From assembly GCF_900142965.1 (NCBI RefSeq), contig NZ_FRCQ01000014.1:104634-168633 (forward strand): a DNA stretch of 64,000 bases, given 5' to 3'. The DNA comes from Rhizobacter sp. OV335 (GTDB lineage: Bacteria > Pseudomonadota > Gammaproteobacteria > Burkholderiales > Burkholderiaceae_C). The translations under genes and the position numbers were made by a program. This document shows, in pieces, positions 8,240-16,185 of the stretch. The notes below the pieces were generated by a model. It did not search any database. It saw only the letters and a list, made by a program, of their open reading frames with translations, and was not told the origin of the DNA. Numbering within the stretch: the first letter of the stretch is position 1; each line of letters begins with the position of its first letter.

Positions 8240-9034
8240 ATGACGCCGAGCGTTGCCCCCCCCCAGATGATCACCGGCGGCGTGGCACCGCCCGGGTTCG
8301 AGAACGAGTGCGGGAAGCTCGAGATCCGCAATGAGGGCGAACGCAAGCGCACGATCGACATCATCGAGAAGCGCAAGAGGCGCCAGAGCGGGTACCTGAG
8401 CGAGGAGCTGCAGAAGACGCTCGACAAGGCCAAGGGAACCGGCATGACCTTCTCGTCGGCGCTCAGCAGCATCCCCGGGGCCGGCGGCACCTTCTGCGCG
8501 AGCAGCAGCGGCCCGGCGCAGGAATGCAATCCGAGCGGGCTGACGCCGGGCGGCACCAGCGAGCAGAAGGTCGGCTGCAACAAGGAAACCCGCGAGAGCG
8601 ACGACTCGAAGCACGACGCGGCCAAGGAGAAAGCGGGGGTGCTGTGCGACAAGAGCCATGTCCACCCCGGCGGCGGCAAGGGCGGGCATGCCGAGCCGAA
8701 GATCTTCAACGACCTGACCAACAAGGCCGGCGCCGCGGCGATGCGGGGCGGCACCGTGGTGCTGAACATCGACTGGCGCTTCAAGCAGCCCGATGGGCGC
8801 GCCGATCAGTCGGGCATGCCGTGCCCGACCTGCTACGCGATGCTCTGCAAGGCCGCCAAGGAATGCGATATCGTCATCCTGATCTGCGCCGAGGACAAGG
8901 AACCGACACCGATCTCGAAGGACGACTGCGCCGACGACGGATCGTACCGGGCACTGTGCACGAAAGTCGACGGCGCCCCAACGCCCGGACGCGCGGCCGC
9001 CAAGCGCGCGGCCGAACTTGCCAAGAACATGTGA
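8240..9034 (+). CDS. predicted deaminase-fold toxin, type VI effector
   Basis: This 264-residue protein lies directly behind the PAAR-like gene. The C-terminal half shows a zinc deaminase signature: His150-Ala-Glu152 in GGKGGHAEPKIF, and Cys195-x-x-Cys198 in GMPCPTCYAML, followed by a helix and the hydrophobic strand CDIVILIC. In the cytidine deaminase superfamily the His and two Cys bind zinc and the Glu moves protons. The N-terminal part is charged and Cys/Gly-rich and may serve for delivery. Toxin deaminases acting on DNA, RNA or nucleotides are known among polymorphic toxins; which class this belongs to cannot be told. Two candidate immunity genes follow at once, which supports an antibacterial role. 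There is no signal peptide. Confidence 0.72.
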   Translation: MTPSVAPPQMITGGVAPPGFENECGKLEIRNEGERKRTIDIIEKRKRRQSGYLSEELQKTLDKAKGTGMTFSSALSSIPGAGGTFCASSSGPAQECNPSGLTPGGTSEQKVGCNKETRESDDSKHDAAKEKAGVLCDKSHVHPGGGKGGHAEPKIFNDLTNKAGAAAMRGGTVVLNIDWRFKQPDGRADQSGMPCPTCYAMLCKAAKECDIVILICAEDKEPTPISKDDCADDGSYRALCTKVDGAPTPGRAAAKRAAELAKNM

Positions 9035-9047
9035 CCTGCGCTCCACC

Positions 9048-9755
9048 ATGACCTTCCCCACCTACCTGCAGTCGCTCGACCTCGCGGCATGGCCTCTCGA
9101 TTTCAGCTGGGAGCCCATCGATGCCAACCTGATCTGGACCTCCAACGACGAGGACGACCCGCGGCTCGCGCAAGCCATGCAGAGAATCAAGCCGACGCCG
9201 CTCTATGCGCTGGGCATTGCCAGCTGCGAATGGGTCGCGGCGCGCTTCGAGTCGCACACCGACGTGAGCGACCTGCGGCTGCGCATCGAGGCGGCCTGGG
9301 CGGCCGTCATCGACTGGCGCTATGCCCGCATCACCGACGTGGCACCGCTGCCGGAAGACGTGCCGCGCCTGACCGTGCGTCCGGCCTGGTTCTGCTCCCA
9401 TGTGATGTCGCATGCCTTCCTGATGTTCACCGGCCAGGAAGCACTGAACGATGCCCACGCCCTCGTGCGGCTGTGCGACCACGTGCTCGGCCGCCACCCG
9501 GCGTTTGAGCCCTGGCTGTCGCAGACCCTGCGCCGGCTGGCGACGCAGTTCCCGCAGAACGATGACGGCAGCGCGGGCCGCCCGATCCCGCGTTCTTTCT
9601 TCGATCCGGCCTTCGTCTGGGACGATGCGCGCGTCGAGGACGAACTCAAGCGCACCATCGAAGCGCTCGACCCCTCGCGCAACCCCTACCTGCGCGCGCC
9701 CGCAGGCATGCTCGACAAGGGCTTCACCGGCACGCCCTACCGCTACCCGGCCTGA
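9048..9755 (+). CDS. candidate immunity protein, first of two tandem relatives
   Basis: This 235-residue protein of unknown function has no signal peptide. It is rich in Trp and acidic residues (DFSWEPIDANLIWTSNDEDD), as many immunity proteins are. The C-terminal end NPYLRAPAGMLDKGFTGTPY closely resembles the end of the next protein, and both share a mid-protein layout of helical segments and a late SFFDPAFVWDDAR/GIFDPHHEPSARA-type stretch. It starts 13 bp after the deaminase gene, so co-expression is likely. The position after the toxin suggests that it neutralises it. This is inference; the sequence matches no family I can name. The ATG at 9048 was preferred over the frame start at 9018, which lies inside the toxin gene. 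Confidence 0.65.
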   Translation: MTFPTYLQSLDLAAWPLDFSWEPIDANLIWTSNDEDDPRLAQAMQRIKPTPLYALGIASCEWVAARFESHTDVSDLRLRIEAAWAAVIDWRYARITDVAPLPEDVPRLTVRPAWFCSHVMSHAFLMFTGQEALNDAHALVRLCDHVLGRHPAFEPWLSQTLRRLATQFPQNDDGSAGRPIPRSFFDPAFVWDDARVEDELKRTIEALDPSRNPYLRAPAGMLDKGFTGTPYRYPA

Positions 9756-9756
9756 C

Positions 9757-10524
9757 ATGCTGCCCCGCCCCGACTGGATCGCGCTGAGCGCGGACGAGCG
9801 GCGTCGCCTGCGCTACATCTGGGACGACACCCGGGCCTCGCAGGACGTCACCGGCAACGTCGGCTGGGTGCTCGAGGCCGCGGTGCGCCTGTCGGTGCGA
9901 GCGCAGCTGACGCTGTGCGTCGGGCTGTACGAGAGCATCGTCTGGCGCTTCGAAGGCCTGCACCATCGCGACGAAGCGCTGCAGGTGGCCGAAGCCGCGT
10001 GGTGCGCGACGGTCGATCCGCGCTACCTGCGCTTCTACGAGCTGACGCGCACCGACTGGGTCGGTCCGGTCGAAGGGCCCTTGTGGTGCGCGATGGCCTG
10101 GCTCGAGCCGGCGGTACGCATCGGCCACCAGTTCCCGGCCGAGCTGTACGACGCGATCGGCTACCTGGGTTGCCTCGCCCAGCACGTGGCGCCGCAGCCC
10201 GAGGCCTGGGGAGCCTGGCTGGAGGGCGCCCTGGAGCGGCTGGTGGCGCGGCACCCCCCGCATGAGGATGACCCGTTCGACGATCCGTTCGGCCGCCGCA
10301 TCGGCACCCGACTCGGCCCGCTGGTCGGCCGCGGCATTTTCGATCCGCATCACGAGCCGTCGGCCCGCGCCGATGCCGCGTTCCTGGCTGGCGTGCTGGC
10401 GGATGCGCAGGCGTCGGGCAACCCGTTCCTCGCGAACCCCGGCGACCTGAAGGACGCGGGCTTCGTCGGTACGCCCTACAGGCTCGACCCACCCAACTCA
10501 TACCCCCAGGCGAAGAACGCCTGA
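9757..10524 (+). CDS. candidate immunity protein, second of two tandem relatives
   Basis: This 255-residue protein of unknown function starts one base after the stop of its neighbour. The shared features are a C-terminal NPFLANPGDLKDAGFVGTPY that parallels NPYLRAPAGMLDKGFTGTPY in the first copy, an AAWAAVIDWRYARIT/AAWCATVDPRYLRFY-type segment, and the FDP motif in the last third. This points to an old tandem duplication followed by strong divergence. The pair may give protection against related effectors or divide roles between binding and stability. No signal sequence or membrane segment is visible. The function is inferred from the position behind the toxin gene. Confidence 0.65.
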   Translation: MLPRPDWIALSADERRRLRYIWDDTRASQDVTGNVGWVLEAAVRLSVRAQLTLCVGLYESIVWRFEGLHHRDEALQVAEAAWCATVDPRYLRFYELTRTDWVGPVEGPLWCAMAWLEPAVRIGHQFPAELYDAIGYLGCLAQHVAPQPEAWGAWLEGALERLVARHPPHEDDPFDDPFGRRIGTRLGPLVGRGIFDPHHEPSARADAAFLAGVLADAQASGNPFLANPGDLKDAGFVGTPYRLDPPNSYPQAKNA

Positions 10525-10532
10525 CGGACGTG

Positions 10533-11093
10533 ATGCAACGACGACTTCTGCTGATCGCGACCGCAGCCGTCTCACTCCTGCCTGCGATCGCGTCGGCCAG
10601 GAAGCCGGTGGCCAAGGTGCTGGGGCAGACGATCTACCGCGACGACACGACAAAGCCGGCTCGCGATCTGGATGGCCAGATCCTCGGGCCGCTGCTGCAG
10701 CGGTTCGCCGAGCAGGAGCGCTTGTCGGTCACCGACGCCGAGGTGGCGGAACTCGAAACGGCACTGAAGCTGCCACCGTCTCCCCCCGGCCTGTCGGAGT
10801 CCGACAAGGCGATGCTGCGACAGCTGCCGCGCGAGATGGTGCTGCAGTGGAAGATCAGCAAGGCGCTGTACCAGCGCTACGGCGGCGAGGTGATCTTCCA
10901 GCAGGCCAACCCGATGGAACCGGTCGGCGCGATGCGGCGCTTTCTGGAGGAGCAGGAGAAAGCCGGCGCCTTCGAGATCTACAACGCCGAGGATCGCAAG
11001 CGGTTCTTCGAGTACTTCGTCCGGCCGCAGATCATGGTGGTTCCGAAGGAGAGGGTGAATTACGACGTGCCTTGGTGGCGGAAGGCGAATTGA
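10533..11093 (+). CDS. exported SurA_N-like protein
   Basis: This 186-residue protein has a clear Sec signal peptide (QRRLLLIATAAVSLLPAIASA). The mature start VAKVLGQTIYRDD and a helical region with EQERLSVTDAEVAELE resemble the N-terminal chaperone domain of SurA/PpiD-type peptidyl-prolyl isomerases, but no parvulin catalytic domain follows. It lies nine bases after the second candidate immunity gene and on the same strand, so it may belong to the effector island and act in the periplasm. GTG at 10530 and ATG at 10533 are adjacent; the ATG was taken. Chaperone function is a weak inference. Confidence 0.65.
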   Translation: MQRRLLLIATAAVSLLPAIASARKPVAKVLGQTIYRDDTTKPARDLDGQILGPLLQRFAEQERLSVTDAEVAELETALKLPPSPPGLSESDKAMLRQLPREMVLQWKISKALYQRYGGEVIFQQANPMEPVGAMRRFLEEQEKAGAFEIYNAEDRKRFFEYFVRPQIMVVPKERVNYDVPWWRKAN

Positions 11094-11128
11094 GAGATCG
11101 AACCCCAAGAAGCCCTCATCGCTCAAGC

Positions 11129-11157
11129 TTGATCACGCGGTCGATCATGTTTATACT
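11129..11157 (+). promoter_or_regulatory. sigma70-type promoter of the mazEF-like module
   Basis: A -35 element TTGATC (11129-11134) and a -10 element TATACT (11152-11157) are separated by 17 bp, close to the ideal. They stand 27 bp before the antitoxin ATG. The -10 box lies inside a perfect palindrome, so the promoter can be shut by a bound repressor. Confidence 0.7.
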
Positions 11158-11168
11158 TGTATAAACAT
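11147..11168. promoter_or_regulatory. palindromic operator of the mazEF-like module
   Basis: The arms ATGTTTATAC and GTATAAACAT are exact reverse complements separated by TT. The site covers the -10 box and ends 15 bp before the antitoxin start, with an AAAGGAG ribosome site after it. AbrB/MazE-type antitoxins repress their own operons at such inverted repeats, so self-regulation is the likely role. Confidence 0.75.
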
Positions 11169-11183
11169 CCAAAGGAGTTCGTG

Positions 11184-11447
11184 ATGTCGACAGGTGTGAA
11201 GGTTGAGCAGACGGTGCAGGAGTGGGGCAATGGTCTCGGCGTGCGCATCACTTCTGCCGTGGCCAAGGCGGCGAAGTTCTCTCGAGGTCTTCCAGTGACG
11301 GTTGAAGTCGTTGACGAAGGCATTCTGGTGCGTCCGGCGGCGACGAAACCCAAGCTGACGCTCGCACAGAAGCTCAAGGCCTTCGATCCGGCGGTGCATG
11401 GCGGCGAGTCGATGCCCGACGGTCGCGTTGGAGAGGAACGATTCTGA
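11184..11447 (+). CDS. MazE-like antitoxin, AbrB/MazE fold
   Basis: This 87-residue protein shows the swapped-hairpin MazE pattern: VQEWGNGLGVRITSAVAKAA followed by SRGLPVTVEVVDEGILVRPA, close to the classic 'WGNSLGVRIPKAVLE' layout. The N-terminal half should bind DNA and the C-terminal tail should wrap the toxin. AAAGGAG at 11171-11177 gives a good ribosome site for the ATG at 11184; a longer reading from 11157 would start in the operator. The stop overlaps the toxin start by one base (TGATG), the usual coupling that keeps antitoxin in excess. Confidence 0.88.
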   Translation: MSTGVKVEQTVQEWGNGLGVRITSAVAKAAKFSRGLPVTVEVVDEGILVRPAATKPKLTLAQKLKAFDPAVHGGESMPDGRVGEERF

Positions 11448-11809
11448 TGGTTGCTCGCGCGCTATGGGTTCCCGATCGCGGGGACATGATCTGGATAGGC
11501 TTCAGTCCGCAGGTGGGCCACGAGATGCGCGACGAGCATCCGATGGTGGTCTTGTCGACGAAGTCTTTCAACGAACGCACCGGCATCGTGATCGGCTTGC
11601 CGATGACGCACGCGCAGTCGAACGAGACCAATCCTTTCGCGCTGAAGTACGTCGGGCCGAAAGGCGAGGCCGGCTACGTGCTGACACATCAACCGAAGTC
11701 TTTCGATTGGCGAGCACGAGGCGCCCGGCCTCATCCTTGGAAACAGGTTTCGCCAGCGGTGTTCGCTGAGGCATGTGAAGGCCTCAACTCCATCATCAAC
11801 ATCGGTTGA
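11447..11809 (+). CDS. MazF/PemK-like mRNA interferase toxin
   Basis: This 120-residue protein belongs to the MazF/PemK/ChpB family. The start VPDRGDMIWIGFSPQVGHEM matches the conserved 'RGDIVWVDFDPVRGHEQ' region that holds the catalytic Arg, and HPMVVLSTKSFNERTGIVIGLPMT matches the next conserved strand-helix-strand part. The C-terminal half contains HQPKSFDWRARGAR where a Thr/Arg active-site strand is expected. It would cut RNA in the cytoplasm when not bound by the antitoxin. The length is normal, so the module looks intact. It stands alone between the type VI island and a DUF3597 gene. Confidence 0.87.
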   Translation: MVARALWVPDRGDMIWIGFSPQVGHEMRDEHPMVVLSTKSFNERTGIVIGLPMTHAQSNETNPFALKYVGPKGEAGYVLTHQPKSFDWRARGARPHPWKQVSPAVFAEACEGLNSIINIG

Positions 11810-11856
11810 GTTCTTTCACGAGCACGGCCACTCGATGCGCCGGCGTTCGCTTTACT

Positions 11857-12243
11857 TCACCCCAACAAACTCGCCGGCACCTTCCCGCCGTTCTCCGCCA
11901 GCTTGACCATCACCTGCTTGTGCAGCCAGATGTTCATCGTCGCGGTGTCGTTGGTGTCGCCGGTGTAGCCCAGCTCGCCGGCCAGTTGGCGGCGTTCGGC
12001 CAGGCTCGATTCCATGCCGACCAGCTTCATCAGGTCGACGATCGAGGTGCGCCAGTTCAGCTTTTGCGACGAGGCCGCGGCCAGCTTGGTCAGCACCGCC
12101 TCCACGTCCACCTCGCTCAGTGCGACGGGTGCCGCTGTCGCCGGCACCGCGGCCGGTGCAGCCTGCGTCGGCGCCTGCGCCACCGCGGGCGCCTCGTCCT
12201 TCTTGCCAAAGATCGCGTCCTTGATCTTGCTGAAGATGCTCAT
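11857..12243 (-). CDS. DUF3597 protein
   Basis: This 128-residue protein matches DUF3597. It starts MSIFSKIKDAIFGKK, has an Ala/Pro/Thr-rich linker (about residues 17-43), and ends in the conserved C-terminal domain with LNWRTSIVDLMKLVGM and LAGELGYTGDTNDTATMNIW. The C-terminal domain has a LysM-like or KTSC-like size, and no enzyme motif is visible. The ATG at 12243 gives the typical family start; the frame continues upstream without support. No operon partner is evident. The function of the family is not established. Confidence 0.85.
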   Translation of the reverse strand: MSIFSKIKDAIFGKKDEAPAVAQAPTQAAPAAVPATAAPVALSEVDVEAVLTKLAAASSQKLNWRTSIVDLMKLVGMESSLAERRQLAGELGYTGDTNDTATMNIWLHKQVMVKLAENGGKVPASLLG

Positions 12244-12315
12244 CGTGGTCTCCTGGTTCGGTTGATGGCGCTGCGTCGGCAACGAAAGTCCAGTCTAGGC
12301 CTTGCAGCCCGCCGG

Positions 12316-12696
12316 TCAAGACGGAATCAGGCCAGCGTGACCGTAGACGCGGTGCAGCGTGGTGTTGTATTCGAAGGTGTTGAAGCGCCCGCCGATCACG
12401 TGGATCAGCCCGCCGTACGCGACGCAACTCACATGGTCGCGCACCGGGCAGCGGCTTCAGCGCCGTCCACCGGTCCGCCTTCGGGTCGTACACCTCGTGC
12501 CAGCCGACGCTCGCACGTTCAGCGGCCGGCTCCGACGCACCGCCGATCAGGTGCAGGCGCCCGCGCGCGCACCCTCCGGTGCCGACGCAGGCGGCAGCGG
12601 CGTCGGCGCCGCGGTCTGTGCCAGCGCCCGCCCTGATCCCAGCGCAGCCACTGCGTTTACCAGAAAACTGCGACGCGGCATGCAGTCCATGGCCAT
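12316..12696 (-). pseudogene. decayed kelch-repeat gene
   Basis: Three pieces in different frames can be joined by eye. The first is a twin-arginine-like signal start (MDCMPRRSFLVNAVAALGSG) ending at a stop. The second is GRLHLIGGASEPAAERASVG with WHEVYDPKADRWTALKPLP, a typical kelch blade. The third is DHVSCVAYGGLIHVIGGRFN, another blade, ending at the stop at 12316. Kelch proteins of this kind are about 330 residues, so most blades are missing and at least two frameshifts are present. The remnant probably descends from an exported kelch or galactose-oxidase-like protein. A sequencing error could explain the frameshifts but not the missing blades. Confidence 0.75.
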
Positions 12697-12797
12697 TCCC
12701 CTGAGTTGTCCATGCCGAAGCGTAACGGCCCGTCAGCGTGTCAGACAGGCTGTCGCCAAGGTGACAGAATCGCCGGTCGCAAAACATGCCCCCCACC

Positions 12798-13937
12798 ATG
12801 ACCCGAACCGTCAGCGTCACCCGCACCTTGCCCGCCTTGCTGCTCACGCTGCTGCTCGTTGCCTGTGGCGGCGGCAGCGACAGCCCGAGCGACGTGACCC
12901 AGAAGCCGAACACGCCGGCCACGCCCGACACGCCCGCCTCGGGCCCGGCGCCGACAGACACGCAGGCTCCTGTCGTCTCGGCCTCGGCCACGGTGACCAG
13001 CGATGCCGTGACCCTCATCGCGCTCGCTACCGACAACGTCGGCATCGCCTCGATCACCTTCCTGGTCGATGGCAGCTCCATCCAGGTGACGGTGCAGAAA
13101 TCGCCGAGCGACGGCTCGTACACCTCATCGCTGCCGATCGGCCTGATCACGAGCGGCACGCACAGCTTCGTCGCAGTGGCGGTCGACGCCGCCGGCAACA
13201 GCACCACGTCGGCCGAAGCCAGCTTCGTGATCGGCAACCCGAACGGCGGCGCCGACACCGTGCCGCCCACCATCACCGCCGCGGTCGAAGGCAATTTCGG
13301 GCTGGTCAAGCTGACCGCGATCGCGAAGGACGAGAAAAAGCTGTTCGGCGTCGACTTCCTGGTCGACGGCAAGCAGACCGGCACCTCGGCCTCGCTGCAC
13401 TACACCAGCAGCGACCCGGCCGACCAGTACTACCTGCTGTTCGACACCGCGACGCTGTCGCCCGGGCCGCACACGGTCGTCGCGCGGGCACGTGATTTCG
13501 GCGACCACACGACGCTGTCGGACGAGATCGTGCTGAACGTCGACCCCAGCGCCGGCCTCGCCGAGACCGAGCCGAACAACGAGCTGGCCGCGGCCAACGT
13601 GGTGGCGCCCGGGCAGCTGCAGATCTCCGGCACGCTGAAGACCGAGACGGTCAACACCTTCCTGCACCCCGACAGCGACTACTACAAGCTGGCCGTCCCG
13701 GCCGGGCAGACGCTGACGGTGCGCATGCTGACCCCGCAGCACCAGGGCTTCTTCCTGTCCGTCGTCGATGCGAACGGCGACAAGCTGTCCGGCGACGCCG
13801 CCTTCCCCAGCTCGGGCGTGGTCAGCGTGACCTACACGAATGGCGCGGCCGCCCGCGACGTGTGGATCCGCTTGTCGAGCATCCCGTACGACTTCAAGAC
13901 GCGCAACCAGTACACGCTGTCGCTGAGCCTGCAGTGA
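12798..13937 (+). CDS. lipoprotein with bacterial Ig-like repeats and a PPC domain
   Basis: This 379-residue surface lipoprotein has the lipobox LLVAC with Cys23, followed by a Gly/Ser and Pro/Thr linker. Two Ig-like repeats can be seen: one from about residue 50 (TDTQAPVVSASATVTSD... ending in EASFVIGNP) and one from about residue 155 (DTVPPTITAAVEGN... ending in DEIVLNV). The last third has the pre-peptidase C-terminal layout: AETEPNNELAAANVV, DYYKLAVPAGQTLTVRM and a closing RNQYTLSLSL. PPC domains are common at the ends of secreted hydrolases; here no enzyme domain is present. ATG codons at 12786 and 12798 are both possible; the second gives a normal signal peptide. Confidence 0.8.
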   Translation: MTRTVSVTRTLPALLLTLLLVACGGGSDSPSDVTQKPNTPATPDTPASGPAPTDTQAPVVSASATVTSDAVTLIALATDNVGIASITFLVDGSSIQVTVQKSPSDGSYTSSLPIGLITSGTHSFVAVAVDAAGNSTTSAEASFVIGNPNGGADTVPPTITAAVEGNFGLVKLTAIAKDEKKLFGVDFLVDGKQTGTSASLHYTSSDPADQYYLLFDTATLSPGPHTVVARARDFGDHTTLSDEIVLNVDPSAGLAETEPNNELAAANVVAPGQLQISGTLKTETVNTFLHPDSDYYKLAVPAGQTLTVRMLTPQHQGFFLSVVDANGDKLSGDAAFPSSGVVSVTYTNGAAARDVWIRLSSIPYDFKTRNQYTLSLSLQ

Positions 13938-13966
13938 TGCAGGCCCGGCGGGCCAGCACCGGCTGA

Positions 13967-16108
13967 TCACCCGTTGTCCAGCGCCGAGCGCATCGCCGCG
14001 GTGCTGCGCCAGCTGGCCTGCAGCACGGCATCGCCGACCGTGCGCGCCCCCGCAGCGGCCCGGTTGGCCTGGCTCTGCCAACCCGGGCTCATGACGCCGT
14101 TCTTCAACTGATCGGCCAGGCCGGGGTCGCCGCCCGCGCCGTCGCGGCGCGCGTTCTTCACGTTCACCGCGCTGTACTGCGAGATCGCCGAGTAGAAGGC
14201 GATGGCCGCCGCGCCGAGCGTCAGCAGCACCTGGGCCCAGGCCGCCTCGCCGCTCATGCCGGGGATCGGCTTGCCCGCGTGGGCCGGATCGGGGTGCTGC
14301 CCGGCGTGGTGCTTGTTCACCTCGTACACCACCGCGTTCACGCCACGCCCCAGCGCCAGCGCACCGGCGCCGCCCAGCAGGCCGTAGGTGAACTGCTGCG
14401 ACAGCCGCTGCCCGACCTGCGCCGAATACTCCAGCGGCGCACGCAGCTTGTTCCAGCCTTCGGTTGCTGCAAAGGCCACGGCGGTGCTCTCCATCGACTG
14501 GTTGAACAACTGGCGCGCGAAAGAGTCCTGCGGCAGGTCGGTCAGCTTGCCGCTGTCGATCAGCGCGACCTCGTCCTTGCAGCCCTGGATCCGCGCCGCG
14601 AGCTGCGTGGCCACCTCGTTGCCGGCCTCCAGCGCCGGGCCTTCGGCCGGTGGCAGCGCCTGCAGCCGCGCCTCGAGCTCCTTCTGCCGGCCCTCCACCA
14701 TCGATTTGACGCGGCCGGCGATCGTCGTCTCGGGCTCGGTCAGCAGGGCCTGCAGCTTCTTCTCGTCGATGCCGTCGCCGGTGATCGGCCGGCCCGCCTC
14801 CCAGTCGGCCTGGCCGATGGCGTTGAACAGGTCGCCATACAGGATGCTCAGCTTCAGTTCGTCGGTCCGCGCCGTCTTCTCGTCCTTGCCCGCCGCGATG
14901 TGCTGCCCGAGCAGCGCGGCCAGCGCCAGCACGACCGACACGCCGGTGATGGCCGGCGTCGACCACTTCGCCGCCTGCAGCGCCGGCGCCAGGATGCTGC
15001 TCGCGCCCCGCGCCGTGCGCAGCCACACCTGGGCCCGCGTGGAGTTCTTCTGCCGCGCCTGCATGCCTTCCAGCCGCAGGCCGTCGACGACGAGCGCGGC
15101 CGCCTCGATTGCACGCACCGTCTGGCGCTGCTGGATATCCGCCAGCGCGTCGTGCTCGTCCTGCGACAGTGATGCGAAAAAGGCCGACATCCGCTGTTCG
15201 GTCGGCGGCTGGTCGGCCGGCAAGGCCTGCCCAGGATGCGACTGTGCGAGCGATGCCATCAGCGTCTGCATCGCCTCGGCATCCGCCTGTGCCGCCGCGT
15301 TCAGCCTCTCGAGCTTCGCCTCGATCTGCGGCAAGCTCGTGTTCGCCTTGAGGTTGCCGGGCATCTTGCCCATCGGCGCGCCCTTCTGCCGCATCACGGT
15401 GATGGCCGAAACGATCGGCGTCTGCAGCGCCGCCGTCACGAAGGGCTGGGCCGCCAGCGCCGCGCCGCTGCCGATCAGCACCTTCGTCGGCGTACTCGCC
15501 AGCCCCGCGAACGGGATCACGCCGTAGAGCAGCGCCTGGAACAGCGAACCGCTGCTCGGGATGTAGCGCCCTCCCTTGGCGGCCATCGATTCCATCGCGT
15601 GCAGCTTCTGCGGCGTCATCTGCAGCGCACCGGTCAGGAACTGCTCGAGCCGCTCGTCGGTCAGCCGCTGCGCGAGTTCGGCATGCGTGGGCGTCGTGCC
15701 GGCATTCGCTGCCAGCGGGTTGTGGCGCACCTGGTTGAGGATGTCGGCCGCGGCAGCGCGCTGCGCCGCACCCGGCACGCGCGCACGCTGCGCGCCGAGC
15801 TTGCGCTCGAAGTCCGGCAGGTTGCGCGCGAGGTGGATCTCGTCGGGATGCGGCAGGTCGATCGGCGGCGCTGTCGTCGCCTCATGCGTCGTCGCGCGGC
15901 TCAGGTCCTGCAGCGCGATGTCGTTGCCGAGGCGCGGTCGCTGTCGGCCATCGGCGGACGGCGTGCGAGAGATCGGGGGCCCGCCGTCTTCACGCGTTCG
16001 CGAAGAGCGGGTCGGTGTGACGACAGACGGTGTGGAGAGGGACGACGCGCGGTGCTGCGTGACGCCGAAGCGGGACTGCGGCGGTTTCGGGAGTGCGGGG
16101 CTCGACAT
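13967..16108 (-). CDS. large protein of unknown family, candidate type III secretion effector
   Basis: This 713-residue protein matches no family I can name. The first 80 residues are rich in Ser, Pro, Thr and Arg (SSPALPKPPQSRFGVTQ) with no Sec signal, as in type III effectors. The rest is helical and Ala-rich with several hydrophobic stretches: LFQALLYGVIPFAGL (near 190), ITGVSVVLALAALLG (near 388), YGLLGGAGALALG (near 572) and WAQVLLTLGAAAIAFY (near 630). These could insert in a host membrane. A perfect PIP-box motif lies 77 bp before the start and points toward it. HrpX/HrpB-regulated effectors carry such a box. The type III apparatus is not in the window. The effector call is inference. 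Confidence 0.6.
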   Translation of the reverse strand: MSSPALPKPPQSRFGVTQHRASSLSTPSVVTPTRSSRTREDGGPPISRTPSADGRQRPRLGNDIALQDLSRATTHEATTAPPIDLPHPDEIHLARNLPDFERKLGAQRARVPGAAQRAAAADILNQVRHNPLAANAGTTPTHAELAQRLTDERLEQFLTGALQMTPQKLHAMESMAAKGGRYIPSSGSLFQALLYGVIPFAGLASTPTKVLIGSGAALAAQPFVTAALQTPIVSAITVMRQKGAPMGKMPGNLKANTSLPQIEAKLERLNAAAQADAEAMQTLMASLAQSHPGQALPADQPPTEQRMSAFFASLSQDEHDALADIQQRQTVRAIEAAALVVDGLRLEGMQARQKNSTRAQVWLRTARGASSILAPALQAAKWSTPAITGVSVVLALAALLGQHIAAGKDEKTARTDELKLSILYGDLFNAIGQADWEAGRPITGDGIDEKKLQALLTEPETTIAGRVKSMVEGRQKELEARLQALPPAEGPALEAGNEVATQLAARIQGCKDEVALIDSGKLTDLPQDSFARQLFNQSMESTAVAFAATEGWNKLRAPLEYSAQVGQRLSQQFTYGLLGGAGALALGRGVNAVVYEVNKHHAGQHPDPAHAGKPIPGMSGEAAWAQVLLTLGAAAIAFYSAISQYSAVNVKNARRDGAGGDPGLADQLKNGVMSPGWQSQANRAAAGARTVGDAVLQASWRSTAAMRSALDNG

Positions 16109-16154
16109 GGTGACGCTGCGTGTCGCGAGGAGAGTTCAGAGGAGCTGCACTGTC

Positions 16155-16179
16155 TTCGTGCGCCGTTGTCATATTTCGG
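16155..16179 (+). promoter_or_regulatory. PIP-box motif on the plus strand
   Basis: TTCGT, 15 bases, TTCGG fits the plant-inducible promoter consensus TTCGB-N15-TTCGB bound by HrpX. It points right, toward the LacI gene, which is not an expected HrpX target. A chance match is possible; about one such match is expected by chance in a window of this size. Confidence 0.35.
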
Positions 16180-16185
16180 CGCGCA

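Noticed and set aside
16155..16179. Plus-strand PIP box as promoter of the LacI-importer operon
   Set aside because: The operon is not an expected HrpX target and one such motif is expected by chance; kept only as part of the paired arrangement.
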